This document shows, piece by piece, positions 1 through 8,043 of a DNA stretch of 37,727 bases. Made by a program: the position numbers and the translations under genes. The notes beneath the pieces are model-generated. The model worked only from the letters and a program-made list of their open reading frames with translations, did not search any database and was not told the DNA's origin. Within the stretch, counting starts at the first letter, position 1; every line of letters starts with the position of its first letter. This DNA comes from an uncultured Clostridium sp. (GTDB taxonomy: Bacteria > Bacillota > Clostridia > TANB77 > CAG-508): NCBI GenBank assembly GCA_948471035.1, contig CAOKRC010000016.1, positions 1 through 37,727 of the forward strand, in the 5' to 3' direction.

Positions 1-30
1 CTAATAGATGGTATCAAAATCAAAGAAAAA

Positions 31-91
31 TGTACTTAATTAAGCAGTTGGTATAACATATTAGCAGTTTTTCGGAACTTAATTAAGTACA
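31..91 (-). terminator. Terminator hairpin for the XRE gene
   Basis: A perfect 14-bp inverted repeat (31-44 with 78-91, each arm containing the palindrome CTTAATTAAG) lies just past the stop of the minus-strand XRE gene. Read on the minus strand it is followed by a run of T. The 33-nt loop is long, so termination is inferred. Confidence 0.55.
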
Positions 92-107
92 AAGTTAAAA
101 ACTATAA

Positions 108-365
108 TTAACTAAAATCATTAACATCTTTAAAAAAGTCAGTAATTGGTCTATTAAAAACTATTGAAAATGCTAATAATTCATAATCTTTTACACAACG
201 TTTATTATGCTCAATAGCATAGATATCAGCTTTATATAGATTAAGACCAATCAATTCTAATTTTTCACAAAAAACTTTTTGAGAAAGACCACTTTCAGCA
301 CGGAATTTCTTAAAGTTTTCAGATATTATATTTAATTTATTATTAATTCCTCTACGTCGATTCAT
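108..365 (-). CDS. XRE-family HTH regulator, Tn916 ORF9-like
   Basis: This 85-residue protein is essentially one helix-turn-helix domain (roughly residues 15-75, including SENFKKFRAESGLSQKVFCEKL), the fold of lambda-repressor/Cro-type DNA-binding proteins. It is the only minus-strand gene of the element and is divergent from the sigma-like gene at 841. That matches orf9 of Tn916-family elements, a small repressor transcribed against the regulatory genes. A ribosome binding site (AAGGAG on the minus strand) precedes the ATG. It probably represses the divergent promoter region 366-840. The family is clear; the role comes from synteny. Confidence 0.75.
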   Translation of the reverse strand: MNRRRGINNKLNIISENFKKFRAESGLSQKVFCEKLELIGLNLYKADIYAIEHNKRCVKDYELLAFSIVFNRPITDFFKDVNDFS

Positions 366-840
366 ATTAAAAACACTCCTTATATTTTTATAACTACATT
401 CTACAATAAAAGTGATGCATAAAAGGCAATAATATATTGCCTTTTATGCATCTAATCCAATAAAAATTGTCAATATGATTAGTAAATTATTTGCAATATA
501 AAATTATAATTCTGTTCAAATGTTATTAACAAGAAAGCGCTTTTATTACATTTTCTATAAAAAAATAGGTATATTCGACAAAAAGTAACAAATTATTCAT
601 TATAAAAATGCTATAATATTTACAAGAATTTCCAATAATGTGTTATAAAAGTACAAAAGAAATGGGGAATATAACGATAAGAAACAATAAATTTATTATG
701 TTCTAATAGTCTAAATAGTCAATGTAATAACAAACAATGATTATTTTGACTATTTTTTTATACTTTTTTAAATTTACATAAAAACAAAAGAAAAAAATCA
801 CATTTGGATTTCCAAATCTCGAAAGAGAGGAGGTGATGCT
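366..840. promoter_or_regulatory. Divergent regulatory region of the element
   Basis: There is no gene in these 475 bases. They hold a perfect 17-bp palindrome (414-430 with 436-452, loop AATAT) about 50 bp upstream of the XRE start, which could be an operator or a terminator. A second hairpin (713-722 with 746-755, arms AAATAGTCAA and TTGACTATTT) is followed by a T run and is probably an intrinsic terminator or attenuator ahead of the sigma-like gene. The position matches the orf9/orf7 control region of Tn916-like elements. Confidence 0.55.
713..761 (+). terminator. Attenuator-like terminator
   Basis: Arms AAATAGTCAA (713-722) and TTGACTATTT (746-755) form a 10-bp stem followed directly by T residues. 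It lies about 80 bp upstream of the sigma-like gene, so readthrough here could set its expression. Confidence 0.6.
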
Positions 841-1242
841 ATGCCAAATGAATTTGAAGATGATATTGTTTTTGCTAGATTTATAAAGTATATGAAAAAA
901 TCATTATTACATAGAAAAATAAATTACTTAAAGCATTGTAGATATTTAAGAAAGCAAGAACTACAATTAGACCAAAAGGAATGGGACGTGTTATCTAGCA
1001 AAGATGATATGGAGCATTCCTTTTTTGCGTTTAAAGACAAAGAAAAATATAAGCAAAAGATTTTAAAAATACTTACTGAAAAACAAGGGAAAATTATTAC
1101 TGAACTTTATTACGAAGAAAAGAGCGTTGAAACTATTGCTAAAGATTTAAAACTTACACCTAATGCAATATATCAAATAAAGTTTAGAGCTATGGAAAAA
1201 TTAAAAAAATACTTGAAAGGGGAAAATAAGAATGGAAAATAA
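841..1242 (+). CDS. Sigma-70 region 4-like regulator, Tn916 ORF7-like
   Basis: The C-terminal half (about residues 75-128, ILTEKQGKIITELYYEE...ETIAKDLKLTPNAIYQIKFRAMEKLKKYL) is a sigma-70 region 4 helix-turn-helix of the sort that binds -35 elements. The N-terminal 70 residues are charged and helical with no region 2 visible. ORF7 of Tn916-type elements is a sigma-like activator of this size, and here too it sits beside an ORF8-like gene that it overlaps by 11 bp. A very strong binding site (GAGGAGGTGAT) precedes the ATG. It probably controls excision or transfer genes. Confidence 0.78.
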   Translation: MPNEFEDDIVFARFIKYMKKSLLHRKINYLKHCRYLRKQELQLDQKEWDVLSSKDDMEHSFFAFKDKEKYKQKILKILTEKQGKIITELYYEEKSVETIAKDLKLTPNAIYQIKFRAMEKLKKYLKGENKNGK

Positions 1243-1453
1243 AACAAAATTTTATGACTTATTAATTAGAGCCAGATATGATGAAAATGCTTTAATTTTA
1301 GTAATTAAACAAATAATGCCATTAATAAATAGTTATTCTTTAAAAAATAAGAGAATAGATGAAGATTTAAGAAGTGAACTAATAGAATATGCCATAGTAT
1401 TAATAAAAGACGAAAATTTTGCAGATAAGCTAGCAAATTATAAAAAAATTTAA
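1232..1453 (+). CDS. Conjugative-transposon HTH protein, Tn916 ORF8-like
   Basis: A 73-residue protein that starts inside the end of the sigma-like gene (GGGGAAAATAAGA before the ATG), so translation is probably coupled. The sequence FYDLLIRARYDENALILVIKQIMPLINSYSL resembles the small helix-turn-helix domain protein that follows orf7 in Tn916-like elements. No other domain is visible. The identification relies on size, position and the N-terminal pattern. Confidence 0.65.
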   Translation: MENKTKFYDLLIRARYDENALILVIKQIMPLINSYSLKNKRIDEDLRSELIEYAIVLIKDENFADKLANYKKI

Positions 1454-1485
1454 AAAAATTTTTATAAATCGTAAGATTTGGAATT

Positions 1486-1831
1486 TTCAGTTGCTGTTCT
1501 TATTGAGAAGTAAAAAACTCAAAAAATATAAAGAACATTGACAACTGAATAGAGTATTCATTAGATACTACCCCTATTATTACTGGAAACGGTAAGCCAA
1601 CTTAACAGGTACGCCAAGACCTTATATATTAAGAGAGCGAGTAATACCGAAGTTATAAATATTGATGTTGCTATCAATACGGCGATGAAAGTAATAGGTA
1701 TAATGATACTTTTGTCCAGTCATAGTTTGAGCGTGAAGAAACCGTCCCACACAATGAGGGCAAACCTGTTTTAACAGGTATAGTGGATGCAGAACCACAT
1801 ATGGGCGATTAGCTGTTGCCGTCTAATGAAT
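1486..1831 (+). ncRNA. Candidate structured RNA of the element
   Basis: These 346 bases have no ORF and are less AT-rich than their surroundings. A rod hairpin comes first: TTCAGTTG (1486-1493), GTTCTT (1496-1501) and TTGAG (1503-1507) pair in nested order with CTCAA (1518-1522), AAGAAC (1531-1536) and CAACTGAA (1542-1549). A second, multibranched part is closed by a perfect 10-bp long-range pair, ATTCATTAGA (1556-1565) with TCTAATGAAT (1822-1831). Inside it are hairpins ATTGAT/ATCAAT (1661-1678) and ACCTGT/ACAGGT (1764-1779), a GTGG/CCAC stem (1783-1798), CCTATTA with TAATAGG (1573-1579, 1692-1698), and GGCAA with TTGCC (1759-1763, 1816-1820). I do not recognise the family. It ends about 20 nt before the binding site of the next gene, so it could be a leader or a stand-alone RNA. 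Confidence 0.6.
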
Positions 1832-1862
1832 TATAAAAAATAAGCTAAAGGAGGTAACAACA

Positions 1863-2048
1863 ATGATAATAATAGTAATTTTAATAATAATAGCAATACT
1901 TACATATATGATAGTTCTCGGTGGAAATATGAACAAAACACAAGAAGAGAAATATATTGAAGATAAAGAACAAATAGAATATATAAAAAATTACCAAAAT
2001 GGAGGTAATAAAATTGGAAACAAAAAGAGAAACAAGACAAGTATTTAG
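1863..2048 (+). CDS. Small single-pass membrane protein
   Basis: A 61-residue ORF behind a strong AAAGGAGG site. Residues 1-21 (ATA/TTA-rich codons) form one hydrophobic segment and the rest is charged. It overlaps the MazF start by 35 bp in another frame, a layout often seen in antitoxin-toxin pairs, but it does not look like MazE. Function unknown. Confidence 0.5.
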   Translation: MIIIVILIIIAILTYMIVLGGNMNKTQEEKYIEDKEQIEYIKNYQNGGNKIGNKKRNKTSI

Positions 2049-2385
2049 AGGAGAAATATATTATGCTAATCTTTCTGGGGCAATAGGAAGTGAACAACAA
2101 GGACATAGACCAGTTTTAATAGTACAAAATAATACAGGAAATGTACATTCGCCAACTGTAATGGTACTTCCTATAACTAAAAAGTTAGATATTATAAGTC
2201 CGCAACCAACACATATTGATATAAAAAACTTTTGTGGATTAGAATACGATTCTACAATACTTGCAGAACAAATAAGAACAATAGATAAAAGTAGGTTAGG
2301 TACGAAAATTGGTAACTTACCCTATAAAATGATAAAAGACGTAGATGAGGCAATGAGAATTGCACAAGGAATAAAAGAAAAATAG
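2014..2385 (+). CDS. mazF: MazF/PemK-family mRNA interferase
   Basis: About 123 residues with the full PemK/MazF pattern: RGEIYYANLS near the start, GHRPVLIVQN, a central V-M-V-L-P-I-T strand, and LAEQIRTIDKSRL towards the end. Members of this family cut single-stranded mRNA at short motifs. I place the start at the TTG at 2014 because GGAGG at 2001-2005 has ideal spacing to it; the ATG at 1999 overlaps that site. No MazE-like antitoxin is visible. The only partner candidate is the overlapping 61-residue membrane protein. Such orphan genes occur in conjugative elements as stability modules. Confidence 0.85.
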   Translation: METKRETRQVFRGEIYYANLSGAIGSEQQGHRPVLIVQNNTGNVHSPTVMVLPITKKLDIISPQPTHIDIKNFCGLEYDSTILAEQIRTIDKSRLGTKIGNLPYKMIKDVDEAMRIAQGIKEK

Positions 2386-2395
2386 AAAATATTAG

Positions 2396-2424
2396 GAAAC
2401 AAGTTTTTATAGCTTGTTTCTTTT
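2396..2424 (+). terminator. Terminator after mazF
   Basis: GAAACAAG (2396-2403) pairs with CTTGTTTC (2413-2420) and is followed by TTTT. Confidence 0.75.
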
Positions 2425-2438
2425 AGTAGGAGGTAAAA

Positions 2439-2834
2439 ATGCAATACAATAAAATTTTTAATAATACAGAATATAGTACAAAACAAGCTATATGCTATTT
2501 TGTAATGTCATACAAAAAATTAAAAGGTAGTAAAGAATTAAATTTATGTAATTGGGTAAAGGAACTTATAAATATTATAGAATTTACAGAAGAAAATGTA
2601 CTAGAAAAAGTAGATTCAATTATATATGCAGAATTTCCTTTTTATTATAGCCTAAATATTGAAGAAATACTTTCTTTTGCAGTAGTTGTTTTTCATAGAT
2701 TATTAGCATCTAACAATGTTATTTTTGAAAAAGATATTGTAGAAGAACTAAAACTCACAATGAGATTATATTCATCAAGAACTATATTTACAGAAGCAGA
2801 CAATATATTGAGTAAACTACCAAATAATAAATGA
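2439..2834 (+). CDS. Hypothetical element-borne protein
   Basis: A 131-residue, mostly helical acidic protein with a good AGGAGGTAAAA site. I recognise no domain. It lies between the mazF terminator and the xis leader, so it is its own transcription unit inside the element. Cargo or regulatory function is possible, but nothing in the sequence decides. Confidence 0.6.
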   Translation: MQYNKIFNNTEYSTKQAICYFVMSYKKLKGSKELNLCNWVKELINIIEFTEENVLEKVDSIIYAEFPFYYSLNIEEILSFAVVVFHRLLASNNVIFEKDIVEELKLTMRLYSSRTIFTEADNILSKLPNNK

Positions 2835-2891
2835 TATTGTCAATTATCGGATTTGAAAAAAATAAATAAATCGCACAATTGAGAGAAAAGC

Positions 2892-2954
2892 GAGTTACTT
2901 ATATTCTATTAGTAGACCATAAGTAACTCCTTTTTCTTTTGAAAAAGGAGGGAG
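2892..2954 (+). promoter_or_regulatory. Two-hairpin leader of xis
   Basis: Hairpin A pairs GAGTTACTTAT (2892-2902) with ATAAGTAACTC (2919-2929) and runs into T-rich sequence, giving a terminator. Hairpin B pairs CTCCTTTTTC (2927-2936) with GAAAAAGGAG (2941-2950) across a TTTT loop and buries the xis ribosome binding site. The arms share CTC at 2927-2929, so only one can form fully. Both forms would keep xis low, by termination or by translation block. Confidence 0.55.
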
Positions 2955-2957
2955 TAA

Positions 2958-3149
2958 ATGGACGAAGAAAATAAAAAAGTGTATGAAGCTGAAGATATAC
3001 AAAAAATACTTAAAATAGGAAAAAATAAAGTATATGACTTTTTAGAAGATGTATATTCAAACACTCACTTTTTTAAAGTAATAAAGATAGGAAAACTTTA
3101 TAGAGTTCCTAAAAAGTCCTTTGACGATTGGTTAAATAGCGAAGAGTAA
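2958..3149 (+). CDS. xis: Excisionase, Tn916 Xis-like
   Basis: A 63-residue protein with an excisionase-type winged HTH: the YEAEDIQKILKIGKNKVYDFL helix pair, then FKVIKIGKLYRVPKKSFDDWL. Length and position immediately before an integrase match Xis of Tn916-family elements, the directionality factor that bends DNA at the element ends during excision. The gap to int is 11 bp, with the int binding site in it, so the two are cotranscribed. Its binding site is sequestered in a hairpin. Confidence 0.85.
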   Translation: MDEENKKVYEAEDIQKILKIGKNKVYDFLEDVYSNTHFFKVIKIGKLYRVPKKSFDDWLNSEE

Positions 3150-3160
3150 AGGAGAAGAAG

Positions 3161-4372
3161 ATGAGTACGAACAAGAATAAAAGCGTAGCTTTTTATGAAA
3201 GAGGCTCTTGGTATCACAGAACTAAAACATTATTAGAAGATTATACAGTAAGTTATGGTAAAAAAGGAGGATTTGAAACACAAGAAGAAGCAGAAGAAAG
3301 TTATAAAAAATGCAATGAAGAATATATGCAACAATTAACCATACATCATTTAAATATAGATAAGGAAGTATATTTATCAAACTATTTAGTATATTGGTTT
3401 GAAAATGTATTCAAAGAAAAAAACATTCAAAACAATTATATTTTAGGAGTTGCCTATGTTATCTATAATATGATTGTTCCATTTTTAAGACAAGAGGAGT
3501 CAAAAGGGGACATTAAATTAAAGTTAGTAAATACTACATTTTTAGATTCTATATTAGAAGAATTAGCAAAGATAACTGAATCAGCAGGAAATAAATGTAG
3601 AGAAGTTTTAAACTTAGCGATGAAAGATGCACTTAGTGATGGATTTATTTCATACAATCCTGTTGAAGGTACAAAACAATACAAAAAGAAAAAACCTAAA
3701 ATTAAAATATTAAATAAAGAGCAATTAAAAAAATTGCTATTATTTGCTCAATTTGATAATTGGTATTTGGAAATTTTATTGGGTGTATTTTGTGGTCTAA
3801 GAAAAGGCGAAATAATGGGTTTGAAATTTCAAGATTTTGATAAAGAAAAAAGAATAATACGAATAAGAAGACAACTTGTTATTGATCCTATTTTAGCAGC
3901 TAACCCTAATGCAGTTAATGTTAAAGTAGAAAAATATGTACTTACAGAAAAACCACCAAAGAAGAATAGTTATCGTAATTTAAGAGTTCCAAAAATTATT
4001 GCAGAAGAATTAATAAATAGAGAGGCAGAGTACGAAGTATATAAAAAAGTTAAAGCCGATTTTGAAGAACTTGATTATGTGAGTTTTAATAGAGATACAG
4101 GTAAACCGCAAATACCAAACTCATTTAATAGCTATTTAAAAAGACAATGCCCTAAAAATGCCATACCTACTATATCAGTTCACGCTTTAAGGCATATGTT
4201 TGCTACTATACTAATAGAAAGAAATGTACCTTTAATTAAAATTGCAGCACTAATGGGACACGATTCTCCTCATACTACTTTTGAAATTTATTGTGACATT
4301 ATGGATGAAAGAGAAAAGATTTTAGCATTTATCAATAATACTTTCACACCAGAAATATTGGAGGTGCATTAA
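3161..4372 (+). CDS. int: Tyrosine recombinase (integrase), Tn916 Int-like
   Basis: A 403-residue phage-type integrase. The N-terminal part (about 1-70) is an arm-type DNA-binding region and a SAM-like core-binding domain follows. The catalytic domain carries Arg in GLRKGEIMGL, the H-x-L-R box in SVHALRHMFAT, the second His in LMGHDS, and the nucleophile Tyr in TTFEIYCDIM. Length matches Tn916 Int (about 405 residues). It follows xis and is separated by only 2 bp from a second recombinase. The gene contains no CGG codon. It should catalyse integration and excision of the element. Confidence 0.92.
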   Translation: MSTNKNKSVAFYERGSWYHRTKTLLEDYTVSYGKKGGFETQEEAEESYKKCNEEYMQQLTIHHLNIDKEVYLSNYLVYWFENVFKEKNIQNNYILGVAYVIYNMIVPFLRQEESKGDIKLKLVNTTFLDSILEELAKITESAGNKCREVLNLAMKDALSDGFISYNPVEGTKQYKKKKPKIKILNKEQLKKLLLFAQFDNWYLEILLGVFCGLRKGEIMGLKFQDFDKEKRIIRIRRQLVIDPILAANPNAVNVKVEKYVLTEKPPKKNSYRNLRVPKIIAEELINREAEYEVYKKVKADFEELDYVSFNRDTGKPQIPNSFNSYLKRQCPKNAIPTISVHALRHMFATILIERNVPLIKIAALMGHDSPHTTFEIYCDIMDEREKILAFINNTFTPEILEVH

Positions 4373-4374
4373 TT

Positions 4375-5722
4375 ATGGCAGTAGAATTAAAACCTATTCG
4401 ATACATTGACTATAAAATATATAATGTAACTAAAATAAAAAATAAATATGGATTTAGAATACTTCTAACACTAGATGATAACACAGAGCGAACTGTTCAA
4501 CATTCTGGATTTGATAAAAAAGATATAGCAGAAAAAGAAAGATGTAAGGTAATTGGAAAGTTAGAAAACAAAACATACGTAGTATATACAAATGTAACTG
4601 TAAAAACGTATCTGGAATATTGGTATGAATATGATGCACCTAAAAGATTAAATTCGTATGGAAGTTTTTTAGCATATAGAAATGGAATATTTAATCATAT
4701 AATACCTAGAATTGGAAAATTAAAACTACTTCAATTAACACCTGGTATAATAGAAAAATTATATAAAGATGTATATGAATATTCTCCTAATGTTTGTAGT
4801 ATTGTTCAAACTATAATGTCAACATCTTTACAAGATGCCGAAACAAATAAATTTATACCAACAAATGTTGCATTAGGAGTAAAAATTCCAAAAACCGATG
4901 AAGAAATAGAAAAGGAAGCAACAACAGAAAAAACAGATACTTATCATACGTTACTAATTGATGAAAGAAAAACATTTACCATTGAGCAAGTGGTAACAAT
5001 TATCAAAGAAAGTATAAACACACCAATTTATTTACACGTTTTATTTGCAACATTAATGGGACTTCGTAAAAGTGAAATAAATGGAATAAAATACTCAGAT
5101 ATAGATTTTGTTCATAGAAAATTATATTTAGAAAGACAATTACGGCAGAAGACCAAATGATACTAAGGAAGATTGCCCACCTAAAACTTTAACAACTCAA
5201 GAGGTAGAATTAAAGACACCTTCTAGTGAAAGAGTTTTAGACATACCAGATTTAGTTTTTAATGCTATATTAGAGGAAAGAGGCAAATATGAAAAAAACA
5301 GACGTAGAAGAATAAATGATAAGCATAATCCTTTTAGAGATTGGAATTATGTATGTTGTTCTACTTATGGGAAACCACGTTCAAGAGGTTTTGTTTTTAG
5401 ATATTTTGAAGATATAAAGAAACAAAACAATTTACCAGACTTACCTTGGCACAAATTAAGAACAACATATACTACAATACTTGCAAAAAATGATTTTAGT
5501 ATGAAAGCTATTTCAATATTACTAGGACATTCTTCAGAAATTATTACATTTGAAAATTACACAGATAAAAATGAAATTATATATGATTGCTTAGAAGAAT
5601 TAGAGCCATTTATTGAAAGTGTTGTGCCAAAGAAAAATACAGAAGAAAATATAGCAGATTGCACCGATATAGAAATAGATATTATTATGCAAGATGTTTT
5701 TGATAATATAATGGTAGCATAA
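4375..5722 (+). CDS. Second tyrosine recombinase, frame restored by skipping C5143
   Basis: A GGAGGTG site inside the end of int leads to this ATG. Residues 1-256 give an arm-binding and core-binding region, then the catalytic Arg in MGLRKSEINGI. At the in-frame CGG (5143-5145) the reading frame would end five codons later. Skipping the C continues with L-G-R-R-P-N-D-T-K-E-D-C and then an intact C-terminus with LPWHKLRTTY, LLGHSS and the nucleophile Tyr in ITFENYTDK. The joined protein is about 448 residues, a normal length. Tandem, overlapping recombinases suggest a cooperating pair or a duplication. I judge the gene intact under the CGG rule and frameshifted under the standard code. Confidence 0.82.
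5143..5146 (+). other. CGG slip site 1 (CGGC, Leu-Gly)
   Basis: Codon TTA is followed by in-frame CGG. Dropping the C gives GGC (Gly) and restores the recombinase catalytic domain. Confidence 0.8.
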
Positions 5723-5740
5723 AAAATAGAATTACATTTA

Positions 5741-5768
5741 CAAGGTATAGTGAATACCTTGTATTTTT
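5741..5768 (+). terminator. Terminator after the recombinases
   Basis: CAAGGTAT (5741-5748) pairs with ATACCTTG (5754-5761) and is followed by TATTTTTAT. It closes the xis-int operon. Confidence 0.75.
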
Positions 5769-5852
5769 ATGGAAAAAATGGTATAAATAATATACAAAAT
5801 TATTTAATATTATTTAGGTTTATTTAATGTTATTTAGTTTAAAAAAATAGAG

Positions 5853-5981
5853 TTTGTGACCTAATTCGTGTAAAGGCATTTTATGTAGATAATTTTGAAT
5901 TTAAAAAATGTAAATTACACGAATTTTTCGACAATTACACGAATTTTCGTGGTTGATAGTAATCATTTTTTAGGTCACAAA
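5853..5981. repeat. Nested repeats at the probable element end
   Basis: An outer 12-bp inverted repeat TTTGTGACCTAA (5853-5864) / TTAGGTCACAAA (5970-5981) encloses TTACACGAATT twice in direct orientation, 20 bp apart (5915-5925, 5935-5945), and once inverted (5863-5873). Tn916-family integrases bind short direct repeats near the element ends, so these could be arm-type Int sites with the att junction nearby. The other end is outside the window, so the exact boundary cannot be fixed. The outer repeat reaches the uvrB ribosome binding site. Confidence 0.5.
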
Positions 5982-5991
5982 GGAGGAAAAA

Positions 5992-7949
5992 ATGTTTAAA
6001 TTACACTCAGAATATAAGCCAACAGGCGACCAACCACAGGCAATAGAATATTTAAGTAAAGGAATAATGGAGGGCAAAAAATTCCAGACGCTTCTAGGGG
6101 TTACAGGTTCACGGAAAAACTTTCACAATGGCAAATATCATTCAAAAAGTGCAAAAACCAACACTCGTTTTAGCACACAATAAAACACTAGCAGGACAAC
6201 TATATAGCGAATTCAAAGAGTTCTTTCCAGAGAATAACGTTGAATACTTCGTGTCATATTACGACTATTATCAACCCGAAGCATATATAGCATCATCTGA
6301 TACATATATCGAAAAAGATGCTTCTATTAATGATGAAATAGATAAGCTAAGACACTCTGCAACAGCTAGCTTGTTTGAAACAAAAGATGTTATAATAGTA
6401 TCTTCTGTTTCTTGTATATATGGACTTGGGGATCCTATAGATTATGAAAATATGATAGTATCTTTACGTCCAGGTATGGTAAAATCACGAGATGAGATAT
6501 TAAGAAAACTAATAAATATGCAGTACTCTAGAAATGAAATAGACTTTAAAAGGGGAACCTTTAGAGCTAAAGGAGATATAATTGAAATTTATCCATCAGA
6601 CGAGAGTGAAAAAGCAATACGTGTAGAAATGTGGGGAGATGAAGTTGAAAAAATATCAGAGATAAATCCTGTTACTGGAAAAGTAATTGGAATAAGAAAT
6701 CATGTTATGATATTTCCAAACTCTCACTATGTTACATCAAAAGATAAAATGGAAAGAGCAATTAAAGATATAGAAGTTGAACTTAAAGAAAGAGTAGAAT
6801 ATTTTAAATCACAAAATAAATTAATAGAAGCACAAAGAATTGAAGAAAGAACCAATTTCGATATTGAAATGATGAGAGAGACTGGATTTTGCCAAGGAAT
6901 AGAGAACTATTCAAGACTTATTAGTGGACGACAGCCAGGTAGTGCACCATTTACTTTATTTGATTATTTTCCAGAGGACTTTTTATTACTAATAGACGAA
7001 TCACATGCAACAATTCCACAAGTAAGAGGAATGTATAATGGAGATAGAGCAAGAAAAGAATCTTTAGTAAATTATGGCTTTAGACTTCCTTCAGCATTAG
7101 ATAATAGACCATTAAAATTTAATGAATTTGAAGAAAAAATTAATCAAGTAATATTTGTTAGTGCAACACCAGCAGATTATGAGGATGAACATTCTAAAGA
7201 TAATGTAGTAGAACAAATTATACGTCCAACAGGATTATTAGACCCTAATATTGAAGTAAGACCAGTAGAGAATCAAATAGATGATTTGATTTCACAAATT
7301 AGGGAAAGAGTAGAGAAAAATGAAAGAGTGTTAGTTACTACTTTAACAAAGAAAATGGCAGAAGATTTAACTTCGTATCTTGCAGGAATAGATATAAAAG
7401 TAAGATATATGCATTCAGAGATAAAAGCACTTGAAAGAATGGAAATAATAAGAGATTTAAGACTTCGGTGAATTTGATGTACTAGTTGGAATTAACTTAT
7501 TAAGAGAAGGACTAGACATTCCAGAGGTATCCCTTGTAGCGATACTAGATGCAGATAAAGAAGGATTTTTACGTTCAGAGCGTTCATTAATACAAACAAT
7601 AGGACGTGCTGCAAGAAATACAGAAGGAAAAGTTATAATGTATGCAGATGAACTAACTGAATCTATGGAAAAAGCTATAACTGAAACAAATAGAAGAAGA
7701 AAAATACAAAGTGAATATAATAGGAAAAATGGAATAGTACCAAAAACAATTAAGAAATCTGTAAGAGATACAATTAAAGCAAGTATTGTAGAAGACATAG
7801 GAAATGAGTATGATATTAAAAAGGATGAGGACATAGGCGATATTATTAATAAATTAACAGATGAGATGTTAAAACATGCAAGTAATATGGAATTCGAGCA
7901 AGCAGCTGAATTGCGTGATAGAATAAAGGAATTAGAAAAATTAATGTAG
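5992..7949 (+). CDS. uvrB: UvrB, excinuclease ABC subunit B, two CGG slips
   Basis: UvrB is the damage-verifying helicase of nucleotide excision repair, loaded by UvrA and followed by UvrC. The joined product is about 651 residues, the normal length. It shows the start [14 protein letters not shown], Walker A G-V-T-G-S-G-K-T at about 37-44, the beta-hairpin [11 protein letters not shown], the DESH box in LLIDESHAT, helicase motifs [14 protein letters not shown] and [19 protein letters not shown], and a C-terminal UVR domain ([17 protein letters not shown]). Two in-frame CGG codons (6112 and 7466) each break the frame. Skipping C restores the Walker A Gly and then [10 protein letters not shown]. 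No other lesion is present, so decay to a pseudogene is unlikely. Confidence 0.93.
6112..6115 (+). other. CGG slip site 2 (CGGA, Ser-Gly in UvrB Walker A)
   Basis: Codon TCA is followed by in-frame CGG. Dropping C6112 gives GGA-AAA-ACT, completing the invariant G-S-G-K-T nucleotide-binding loop. Confidence 0.85.
7466..7469 (+). other. CGG slip site 3 (CGGT, Leu-Gly in UvrB)
   Basis: Codon CTT is followed by in-frame CGG and then TGA out of frame. Dropping C7466 gives GGT-GAA-TTT-GAT, restoring helicase motif R-L-G-E-F-D. Confidence 0.85.
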
Positions 7950-7966
7950 AAGAATATATAAAGACA

Positions 7967-7999
7967 AGGTAATGCTCAAAAGAAGAGCATTACCTCTTT
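7967..7999 (+). terminator. Terminator after uvrB
   Basis: AGGTAATGCTC (7967-7977) pairs with GAGCATTACCT (7985-7995), followed by CTTT. Confidence 0.75.
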
Positions 8000-8043
8000 A
8001 AAACTATAACCTGCCACGGTTTAACAGTTACAAGATTAAGTAT

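Noticed and set aside
7457-7834. Long minus-strand ORF opposite uvrB (and similar ones opposite copA, tcdA, blaR1)
   Set aside because: Low-complexity shadow of a conserved gene, without ribosome binding site or domain.
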